The position numbers and the translations under genes were made by a program. The notes below the pieces were generated by a model. The model searched no databases, was not told the DNA's origin, and saw nothing but the letters and a program-made list of their open reading frames with translations. DNA of 64,000 bases, from assembly GCA_041495205.1 (NCBI GenBank), contig JBGQCF010000002.1:62001-126000 (forward strand). The letters are read 5' to 3'. Source of the stretch: JAHFRG01 sp041495205 (lineage in GTDB: Bacteria > Pseudomonadota > Gammaproteobacteria > Burkholderiales > JAHFRG01). Shown one piece after another: positions 33,767 to 40,367 of the stretch. Each line of letters opens with the position of its first letter. Within the stretch, counting starts at the first letter, position 1.

Positions 33767-34482
33767 GACGGACTCCCGTGTTTGCCGGCATGTGCCACGC
33801 TCTTGTTCCAGGTGAAATGCTCGTACACCCCGGTCCAATACAGGCCGAAGGCGAAACCGAATAGCAATTCCTCGAGTGGAATTGCGTAGATTAACACGCC
33901 GCTTAACACGGGTAAATTCCAGACTTGTTCAATATACCCCGGCGCAAACCACCTCAATCCCAGCATGAAGATTGTGTACAAGATGAGGAACAGCGCGCCG
34001 CCGACGAACGTCTTCCATTTCAGATCGGGCCGGCAGATCACCGCCGCGACTGCACCGACCACGAGGCATGCGATTGAAGGATAAATCGGGTTCCACGGCA
34101 GAAAATAAAGGGGCACGAACAGCACGTATGGTGCGGCGAGCGCGATTGGATGGAAGCGGTGCTGGGACGCGCGGCGCTCCGCTTTGCTCATCGGCACAAG
34201 GTCTTGCCCCGTGACTGTGTTGTAGAAAACCGCCCCAATCCCGCCGATCGCGAAACAGAAGACGAAGCTTTCGATATCGAAACCGGTTCGCTGTGCCAGT
34301 TCGAAAAGGCTCGGCGGATTCCAGTAGGCGGGAACGAAGATGGGCTCGGTGATGCCGAAGAGCGCGGTGCCGAGACTTGCGCGCCATATCACGCTGCGGT
34401 GCTTTGGATTGAGCAGGTACAGCGCGAGCCACGGAAGCAGGAACGCGCTCGACCAGATCAGCCACACATAGTGGTACTTCAA
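33751..34482 (-). CDS. Membrane protein with lycopene-cyclase-like domain
   Basis: 243 residues with about seven membrane helices. The pattern GITEPIFVPAYWNPPSLFEL, GFDIESFVFCFAIGGIGAVFYN and especially IPLEELLFGFAFGLYWTGVYEHF (IPxEE motif in the last helix) resembles the lycopene-cyclase-domain family related to heterodimeric carotenoid cyclases. There are no other carotenoid genes here, so a carotenoid role is doubtful. The C-terminus is rich in His and Cys (HAGKHGSPSCDHA). It precedes the exported protein at 33254-33766 with an overlap. Confidence 0.6.
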   Translation of the reverse strand: MKYHYVWLIWSSAFLLPWLALYLLNPKHRSVIWRASLGTALFGITEPIFVPAYWNPPSLFELAQRTGFDIESFVFCFAIGGIGAVFYNTVTGQDLVPMSKAERRASQHRFHPIALAAPYVLFVPLYFLPWNPIYPSIACLVVGAVAAVICRPDLKWKTFVGGALFLILYTIFMLGLRWFAPGYIEQVWNLPVLSGVLIYAIPLEELLFGFAFGLYWTGVYEHFTWNKSVAHAGKHGSPSCDHA

Positions 34483-34588
34483 TGGCGACCCCTTTTAATG
34501 TTTACGCAACTTCGACTCGCCAGCTTGCCAATCGTCAATACGTTCGGATTATTCATGAGGACCTCGAGAATAGTTCGAATCCCGTGGG

Positions 34589-35071
34589 TCACTTTGCCAA
34601 TACTACTTCTGTTTTCATTCCGGCCTCGAAGTGACCTGGGATATGGCACGCAAACACCAGCTTACCCTGAACTGGTTTGTCGAATTTCCAAATCAGCACC
34701 TTGGTCTCGCCGGGCTCAAGCGTCACCATGTTCGGGTCATTGTGAACCATGTTTGGCATCTTTTTCATCATTGCAGCATGCGCTCGCTGATACGGTGCGT
34801 CCCCGATTGAGAACTCGTGGCGGGTCTGGCCGGTGTTCTTGATAACAAATTTCACAACGTCACCCCGCTTGATGTCGGTGCGGTCAAACACGAACTTCAT
34901 CTGATCGTTGGCCTCGACATTGATGGTCTTGGTAACTTCGGATTCCGTACCTGGGTCGCCAAAGGTTACCTTCATGCCGTCATGATGGTCATGGCCGGCA
35001 TCGGCGAACGCAGGCCCGTATGCAAAAAGTGCGGATATAATTACTATTGCACGAGTAAGCTTGGTCTTCAT
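34589..35071 (-). CDS. Periplasmic cupredoxin (plastocyanin/azurin-like)
   Basis: Exported blue-copper-type protein of 160 residues. Seen: signal peptide (TRAIVIISALFAYGPAFA), His-rich mature start DAGHDHHDGM, then a cupredoxin fold with type-1 copper ligands His in TRHEFSIG and Cys-His-Met in ACHIPGHFEAGM (Cys-x3-x-His-x4-Met arrangement). A long insert between the first His and the Cys contains a Met-rich stretch AAMMKKMPNM, as in copper-resistance cupredoxins. It likely buffers or moves periplasmic copper. It lies beside the copper P-type ATPase group. ATG 35071 follows AAGAG. Confidence 0.87.
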   Translation of the reverse strand: MKTKLTRAIVIISALFAYGPAFADAGHDHHDGMKVTFGDPGTESEVTKTINVEANDQMKFVFDRTDIKRGDVVKFVIKNTGQTRHEFSIGDAPYQRAHAAMMKKMPNMVHNDPNMVTLEPGETKVLIWKFDKPVQGKLVFACHIPGHFEAGMKTEVVLAK

Positions 35072-35081
35072 ATCAATTCTC

Positions 35082-35232
35082 TTAATACGTTGCATGAGAC
35101 TCGTTAGCTACAGAGAATTCGTGTTGTCTGACGAGCTTCACGCGCTTGAGTAGTACCGAGTTGACGATCACCGACAGCGACGACAGCGCCATGGCCGCGG
35201 CGGCGATGATCGGGTTAAGAAACCCCTGCGCG
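35082..35232 (-). pseudogene. C-terminal remnant of a copper P-type ATPase
   Basis: The minus strand encodes GFLNPIIAAAAMALSSLSVI and VNSVLLKRVKLVRQHEFS, nearly the same as the last 40 residues of the intact ATPase at 35754-38135 (LGFLNPVIAAAAMALSS...LLKRVKL). DNA similarity to that gene's 3' end is about 80%. Upstream of about 35232 the homology stops. It marks the tail of an earlier or second copy broken by rearrangement. Confidence 0.82.
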
Positions 35233-35254
35233 GCCACGATGGCCGTCCATACAC

Positions 35255-35365
35255 TCAGCCCCAGAACATCAACACCCCGGCGGCAAGCCCGATGGCGAAC
35301 AGCGGGCACAGCCACAGCCAGTTACCGAGTGCCGCCTCCCAGTTGGCAATCACCTCGTCCGTCAC
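35255..35365 (-). CDS. Possible 36-residue membrane peptide
   Basis: A GTG-started frame immediately after the DUF5676 gene encodes VTDEVIANWEAALG followed by one helix (NWLWLCPLFAIGLAAGVLMFWG) and a stop. It starts within two bases of the previous stop, so it could be translated by coupling. It is too short to assign; it may be a real small membrane protein or the tail of a lost gene. Confidence 0.3.
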   Translation of the reverse strand: MTDEVIANWEAALGNWLWLCPLFAIGLAAGVLMFWG

Positions 35366-35366
35366 C

Positions 35367-35621
35367 TCACCGCAGTCTTTTGCTCCAGAATCCCCACGTG
35401 ATTCCATAGAGCGCGCCGAGCACAAAACCGGCGGCGGTGAACAGCACGAATCCTGTCAGGAAAGCGAGGGGACTGCCGGAGATCGGCCATGGACTGGCCG
35501 ACGCAAGCCCGGCGAGCAGCCCGAAGGGCGGAAACAGCGCATCGAAAATGGCGCACAGGATATACGCCACACCCAGAGTCGTAGCCAGCGAAAACGCATG
35601 CACTTTCCAGAAGTCGTTCAT
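35367..35621 (-). CDS. DUF5676-like small membrane protein
   Basis: 84 residues with three helices: SLATTLGVAYILCAIFDALFP, PLAFLTGFVLFTAAGFVLGALYG and a middle amphipathic stretch. ATG 35621 is preceded by AGGAGGTGTGTT, a strong ribosome site. It resembles the paralogue at 38176-38460 in size and layout; such proteins accompany copper ATPases and cupredoxins in heavy-metal islands. Function unknown. Confidence 0.72.
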   Translation of the reverse strand: MNDFWKVHAFSLATTLGVAYILCAIFDALFPPFGLLAGLASASPWPISGSPLAFLTGFVLFTAAGFVLGALYGITWGFWSKRLR

Positions 35622-35753
35622 AACACACCTCCTTAAATATTATTGGTTCCATAAGCGGCACGGCTACTTGCCTGGCCACCTGATGCTCCAGCATCTGTTC
35701 CATCATCTCCATTCGTTTTTCGGGTATGGGTCTTTTTGCATGTGTGACAAGCC

Positions 35754-38135
35754 TTAGCGGTTAGAGAGCTTCACGCGCTTTAGCAGCGCGGAATTGACGA
35801 TCACCGAAAGCGAGCTCAACGCCATGGCAGCTGCAGCAATGACAGGATTGAGGAAACCCAATGCCGCGATGGGAACGCCGACAGAGTTATAGATGAAAGC
35901 CCAGAACAGGTTTTGCTTGATGGTGCGCATTGTTGCGCGGGAAAGATTGATGCCTGAGACAACGTCACGCACATCGTTCTTTACGAGGATGATGCCGCCG
36001 GTCTCCTTGGCTACATCGGAGCCCGAGCCGATGGCGATGCCGATATCCGCGGTGGCCAGCGCCGGCGCGTCGTTGACGCCATCGCCAACCATCGCCACCA
36101 CCTTCTTCTTCGCCTGAAGATCCTTGATGATCCGGGCCTTGTCGGAAGGCAAAACCTCGGCAATAACAGTATCGATTCCTAGCTCGCGACCGATCGTGTT
36201 GGCGGTGCGAGAGTTGTCGCCGGTAAGCATGATCACCTCAATGCCGCTTGCTTTCAGCGATGCAACTGCCTCTTTCGCTTCCGGCTTGAGAGTGTCGGCG
36301 ACAGCGATGATTGCGGCAAGCTTGCCGCCACAGCCGACCAGCATCGCGGTCTTGCCTTCCGCTTCTAGCCGCACCATTTCCGTCTCGGCGGCTGTGACAT
36401 CCACATTCTGGCGCTTGAGATGACGCCGGTTTCCGAGCAGCACTTGGCGGCCCTCGATCTCGCCAACTACGCCATGTCCCGGCACCGAATCAAAATTCGC
36501 AACGGCAGTAAGTTCAATCCCCGTATTCTTGGCTGCACGGACAATCGCTTCGCCGAGTGGGTGTTCCGAACCGCTTTCAAGACTCGCGGCGAGCCGAAGC
36601 ACATCGTTCTTGCCGAACGGAGGGAAGGCGACAATGTCTGTCACGTCCGGTTCTCCGCGTGTTAGGGTGCCGGTCTTGTCGAAAACGACCGCGGTCAGCT
36701 TCTGGGCGCGCTCGAGAATTTCGCCACCCCGGATGAGGATGCCTCCCTCGGCGCCCCTGCCGACGCCCACCATCAACGCCGCCGGGGTGGCGATTCCCAA
36801 TGCGCAGGGGCAGGCAATGATGAGGACGGCGATGAAGGCGAGCAGCCCCTGCGGGAAATTCCCCGCAAGCCACCACCCGGCAAACGCGAGCACCGCGGTG
36901 CCGACCACCGCCGGAACGAAATAAGTGGTGACTCGATCCGCAAGGCGCTGGATGGGAGCGCTGCTGGCCTGAGCTTCTTCCACCAGCTTGATGATCTGGG
37001 CGAGGGCGGTTTCCGCGCCGACCTTGGTGGCCTGAAAGCGGAACATTCCGGTCCGATTCAGCGTCCCGCCGATCACGGCGGAGCCAGGACGCTTCTCGAC
37101 CGGCATCGATTCCCCGGTGAGCATGGATTCGTCTACAGCAGACGCGCCCTCCAAGACGACGCCGTCAGTGGGGATCTTCTCGCCCGGCCGGACGATCACT
37201 GTTTCCTCGACCATCACGCTCTCGGCCGGCACTTCCATTTCCTGGCCGTCCCGGATCACGCGAGCGGTCGCCGGCTTGAGGTCAAGGAGCTTGCGCACCG
37301 CTGCGGAGGAGTGCTTCTTAATGATCTCTTCCATGTATTTGCCGAGCAACACGAACGCGATAATCACCGCCGAGACTTCAAAGTAAACATCGCGCTCCTC
37401 GACTTTCACCGGGAGCATGTCCGGGAAAAACAGCACCGCCACGCTGTAGAAGTATGCAACCGAAGTGCCGAGCGCAATGAGGAAGTCCATGTTGATGGAC
37501 CGCGTGCGGACCGCGTTCCAGGCGCCGACGTAGAAACTCCATCCGCCGATGAATTGAACCGGCGTGACCAGCAGGAACAGCCATATTCCCCAAGTAAACC
37601 ACGGCAACTGCGGAATTGGTGCCCAAGTAAGAATCGTCGCCCCCGTGGCAAGCGCGAGGAACGCTCCCGCGCGCATGATCGCGAGCGCCAGCACGCCGGT
37701 GAGCGCGATGGTCACCCGCGTGCGCATGGACTTCAGCTCGGCCTCGGGCGATTCGAAGGTGCGTTGGCAACCGACGCTGCAGAAGTAATAGGTTCGGCCG
37801 CCACGCTCCGAGCGCAGTGACGTCGCCTTGTCGACCATCATTCCGCAGATCGGATCCTTTGCCATTTCCTTTGCGGATTTGCGGATAGCGCTCTGCATCG
37901 GTGTGTCGTGCTCGGCGTGGGCGATCGACCGCCCGTGAGCCGGGGCAAGCGTGAGTGTCGCCGCATGCGTCTTCGGATTTCCTTGATCCGCTCTGCCCGC
38001 GAATTTACCGGGGTCTGCCTTGAATGCGTTCAGGCAATGCGCGGAGCAAAAGAAATACGTCTGCCCCTGGTACGCGTGACTCCCTCCCGAGCGGGCGGGA
38101 TCAACTTCCATCCCGCACACGGGATCAATTGCCAT
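35754..38135 (-). CDS. copA: Copper-transporting P1B-type ATPase with two N-terminal YHS domains
   Basis: Inner-membrane copper (or silver) exporter of 793 residues. Instead of HMA domains it has two YHS metal-binding domains, DPVCGMEVD...YFFCSAHC (residues 4-45) and DPICGMMVD...YYFCSVGC (about 95-135), joined by a His-containing linker. Then come P1B hallmarks: CPC in ACPCALG (TM6), phosphorylation DKTGT, SEHPLG, TGDN and GDGVNDAP. ATG 38135 (MAIDPVCGM) is used because GAGG lies upstream; longer in-frame sequence has no ribosome site. It sits between two DUF5676 genes and near a cupredoxin, forming a copper-handling group. A degraded copy of its tail lies at 35082-35232. Confidence 0.92.
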   Translation of the reverse strand: MAIDPVCGMEVDPARSGGSHAYQGQTYFFCSAHCLNAFKADPGKFAGRADQGNPKTHAATLTLAPAHGRSIAHAEHDTPMQSAIRKSAKEMAKDPICGMMVDKATSLRSERGGRTYYFCSVGCQRTFESPEAELKSMRTRVTIALTGVLALAIMRAGAFLALATGATILTWAPIPQLPWFTWGIWLFLLVTPVQFIGGWSFYVGAWNAVRTRSINMDFLIALGTSVAYFYSVAVLFFPDMLPVKVEERDVYFEVSAVIIAFVLLGKYMEEIIKKHSSAAVRKLLDLKPATARVIRDGQEMEVPAESVMVEETVIVRPGEKIPTDGVVLEGASAVDESMLTGESMPVEKRPGSAVIGGTLNRTGMFRFQATKVGAETALAQIIKLVEEAQASSAPIQRLADRVTTYFVPAVVGTAVLAFAGWWLAGNFPQGLLAFIAVLIIACPCALGIATPAALMVGVGRGAEGGILIRGGEILERAQKLTAVVFDKTGTLTRGEPDVTDIVAFPPFGKNDVLRLAASLESGSEHPLGEAIVRAAKNTGIELTAVANFDSVPGHGVVGEIEGRQVLLGNRRHLKRQNVDVTAAETEMVRLEAEGKTAMLVGCGGKLAAIIAVADTLKPEAKEAVASLKASGIEVIMLTGDNSRTANTIGRELGIDTVIAEVLPSDKARIIKDLQAKKKVVAMVGDGVNDAPALATADIGIAIGSGSDVAKETGGIILVKNDVRDVVSGINLSRATMRTIKQNLFWAFIYNSVGVPIAALGFLNPVIAAAAMALSSLSVIVNSALLKRVKLSNR

Positions 38136-38175
38136 TGCTTTACCTCTTCTCTTTCCTTGTTCCTTCACCCGAACT

Positions 38176-38460
38176 TCAGCTTGGACCGCTGTCGCCGTGG
38201 AACAGGTTGTGCAGCCAAGCGAACAGCGCACCGACCGCGAAGCCCCAAATCACGAAGACCACCAACGGATAGATGAACATCGGGAAGGTGAAAGGCTCGG
38301 GCATTACGAGCTTGCGGAAATCAAGCCCGTGAAACAGGGCGTTTAGGAAATCAATTCCCCGTTCTGGCCACAGCGCGTACAGTGCTGCGCAAACTGTATA
38401 GCTAATGGCAAGCGTCAACGCCAGTGTAGCCCCTGTTTTCCAGGGATGCATCGTTGTCAT
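38176..38460 (-). CDS. DUF5676-family membrane protein
   Basis: 94 residues with two helices (GATLALTLAISYTVCAALYALWP; FPMFIYPLVVFVIWGFAVGALFAWL) around the family phrase LNALFHGLDFRKL. It is first in the minus-strand copper group, 40 bases before the ATPase, and probably co-transcribed. Its role is unknown; the family is consistently found with copper or silver resistance genes. Confidence 0.82.
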   Translation of the reverse strand: MTTMHPWKTGATLALTLAISYTVCAALYALWPERGIDFLNALFHGLDFRKLVMPEPFTFPMFIYPLVVFVIWGFAVGALFAWLHNLFHGDSGPS

Positions 38461-38560
38461 GATTCCCTCCTTAAATCTTTATAGAACAACACAGCATGAC
38501 TCCATGCTGAAGGAGACATCACACAACCGATTAAGTTTAAGCTTTTACGCACTTAGTTTG

Positions 38561-38574
38561 TTGATTTAGATCAA
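38561..38574 (+). promoter_or_regulatory. FNR/Anr box, perfect consensus (distal)
   Basis: TTGATTTAGATCAA, about 100 bases upstream of the hemN start, and also 100 bases upstream of the divergent DUF5676 start (38460). Confidence 0.72.
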
Positions 38575-38624
38575 GGAGGCCGCATGCCGGTTGTTTCATC
38601 GCCTGAGTGGCTGCTGCACCAAGT

Positions 38625-38638
38625 TTGATCTGGATCAA
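38625..38638 (+). promoter_or_regulatory. FNR/Anr box, perfect consensus (proximal)
   Basis: TTGATCTGGATCAA, 64 bases after the first box and 35 bases before ATG 38667 of hemN. If used at about -41.5, transcription would start near 38673, favouring a translation start at 38685-38703. Confidence 0.72.
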
Positions 38639-38666
38639 TCTGCCGCTTGCCGCTTGGGGTCATATT

Positions 38667-40100
38667 ATGCACAATTTGGTGAAGATGATGCCGACGGTAG
38701 AAATGAACAATTTCGTACCCGACCCCCTGGGTGTGGATGCGGGTCTTCTGCGGCGGCTGGAGCGCAGCGGCCCCCGTTACACTTCCTATCCAACTGCGGA
38801 CCGTTTCGTTGAAGCGTTCGGGCCCGATGCTTACCGGACCTGGACGGCAAAGCGCAACATCGGCGGCATCATCCGTCCTCTTTCGCTGTATGTGCACATC
38901 CCATTTTGTGACAGCCCCTGCTTCTATTGTGCATGCAATAAGATAATCACCAGGGATGAGAGCATTGTGGAAAACTACTTGCGCTATCTAGAGCAGGAAA
39001 TCGCCGTGCAGGGCGAGTTGTTCCGCAGCGACCCGGATGTGGTTCAATTGCACTGGGGCGGCGGCACGCCTACTTTTCTTAAACATGATGAGTTGCGCCA
39101 GCTGATGGCAGTAATCCGCAGCCATTTCCGCTTGGCTGCGGAAGGTGAATATTCGGTGGAAATCGATCCGCGCACTGCCGACGGGGAAACGATGGCAGTG
39201 CTCGCTGAGCTTGGATTCAACCGCGCCAGCTTCGGCGTGCAGGACTTCGACCCGGTTGTGCAAAAGGCGGTGAACCGGGTACAGACGAGGGAAGAGACTG
39301 TGTGCGTAATCCGTGCGGCGCGCCACGAAGGATTCAAGTCCGTAAACATCGATCTGATTTACGGTCTGCCACACCAAAATGTTGTGAGCTTTAACGAAAC
39401 GCTTGACTGTGTGATCGCGATGGACCCTGACCGGGTTTCAATATACAGCTACGCGCATCTCCCCAACCGGTTCAAGGCGCAACGCAGAATCAATGAAGCG
39501 AACTTGCCAGACGCGGGAACAAAATTGCAGCTCCTGGGGTTGGCCATCAAACGCATGACCGATGCGGGATACATTTACATCGGCATGGATCATTTTGCCA
39601 AGCTGGATGACGAACTGACGCAGGCCCAGCGCCAAGGCCGTTTGCATCGCAACTTCCAGGGATATTCGACTTACGCCGATTGCGATCTAGTGGCCCTGGG
39701 TGTTTCCGCCATCGGCAAGATCGGCCCCACTTACAGCCAGAACTTCCGGACGCTGGAGGAATATTATGACTGCCTCAATCGCGGGCAATTGCCTATCATG
39801 CGTGGCATTGAGCTGACGGCTGACGATCTGGTGCGGCGCGCTGTGATCCAGGCTCTCATGTGCCATTTCGAGCTTTCCAAGGAAGCTATAGAAAAGGCCC
39901 ACGTGGTGGAATTTGACAATTACTTTGCACCGGAACTGTTAGAACTCGAGGGTTTTGAGCGCCAGGGATTGCTTACCCTGGAGGACTGCTGGATTAACGT
40001 GACGCCGCGTGGCCGGTTCGCCATCCGCGACATCTGCATGGTGTTCGACAAATACCTGCGCACCGACCTGGAACGCCGCCGCTATTCCAAGCTGATATAA
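38667..40100 (+). CDS. hemN: Oxygen-independent coproporphyrinogen III oxidase
   Basis: Radical-SAM enzyme that makes protoporphyrinogen IX for haem under anoxia. Seen: GPRYTSYPTADRF, the cluster motif HIPFCDSPCFYCACNK (C-x3-C-x2-C-x-C), WGGGTPTFL, NRASFGVQDFDPVVQKAVNR, and C-terminal HemN domain GFERQGLLTL. About 477 residues, close to the normal 455-460, so the true start is probably one of ATG 38685, 38688 or 38703; 38667 is the outermost plausible. Two perfect FNR boxes lie upstream, as typical for hemN in other proteobacteria. It would supply haem for the many cytochromes here. Confidence 0.93.
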   Translation: MHNLVKMMPTVEMNNFVPDPLGVDAGLLRRLERSGPRYTSYPTADRFVEAFGPDAYRTWTAKRNIGGIIRPLSLYVHIPFCDSPCFYCACNKIITRDESIVENYLRYLEQEIAVQGELFRSDPDVVQLHWGGGTPTFLKHDELRQLMAVIRSHFRLAAEGEYSVEIDPRTADGETMAVLAELGFNRASFGVQDFDPVVQKAVNRVQTREETVCVIRAARHEGFKSVNIDLIYGLPHQNVVSFNETLDCVIAMDPDRVSIYSYAHLPNRFKAQRRINEANLPDAGTKLQLLGLAIKRMTDAGYIYIGMDHFAKLDDELTQAQRQGRLHRNFQGYSTYADCDLVALGVSAIGKIGPTYSQNFRTLEEYYDCLNRGQLPIMRGIELTADDLVRRAVIQALMCHFELSKEAIEKAHVVEFDNYFAPELLELEGFERQGLLTLEDCWINVTPRGRFAIRDICMVFDKYLRTDLERRRYSKLI

Positions 40101-40140
40101 TCGCGGCGCCGGATATTCGCAGCGATTTACAGTTGCCGAT

Positions 40141-40296
40141 TTATAGCCTCTTAGTCACATGCATCAGTTTCGGATCGTCGGTGCTTGTGGAAATATCGAA
40201 GCCCAGCGCTTTTACCAGCTGCAGCATTGCAATATTCTGTTTAAGCACCCACCCATCAATGACTTTGATCCCTTTGTGGCGAATGCATTCAGCCAT
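40141..40296 (-). pseudogene. C-terminal remnant of a GNAT acetyltransferase (Pat-like)
   Basis: Fifty-one codons reading MAECIRHKGIKVIDGWVL, QNIAMLQLVKALGF and DPKLMHVTKRL. This is the last part of a GNAT fold as found at the end of protein-acetyltransferase/acyl-CoA synthetase fusions, whose C-terminus contains DGWVLxxNxxMLxLxxxLGF. The acetyl-CoA-binding core is missing. It follows hemN tail-to-tail and is cut at its 5' end next to an FNR-like box, so the remnant is not expected to work. Confidence 0.65.
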
Positions 40297-40297
40297 G

Positions 40298-40311
40298 TTG
40301 ATATAGGTCAA
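40298..40311. promoter_or_regulatory. FNR/Anr-type box
   Basis: TTGATATAGGTCAA, one mismatch. It is centred about 64 bases upstream of the MgtA-like start (40368, plus), and abuts the GNAT remnant on the other strand. Confidence 0.5.
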
Positions 40312-40367
40312 ATATTTTTATTCGGATAAATAGTGACAGCTAATATGTCTGAAAGAGGGCGCAACAA

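Noticed and set aside
34571..34592. GTTCGAATCCC, similar to a tRNA T-arm
   Set aside because: The flanking bases do not form the T-stem and no acceptor strand or CCA follows, unlike 15563-15588.
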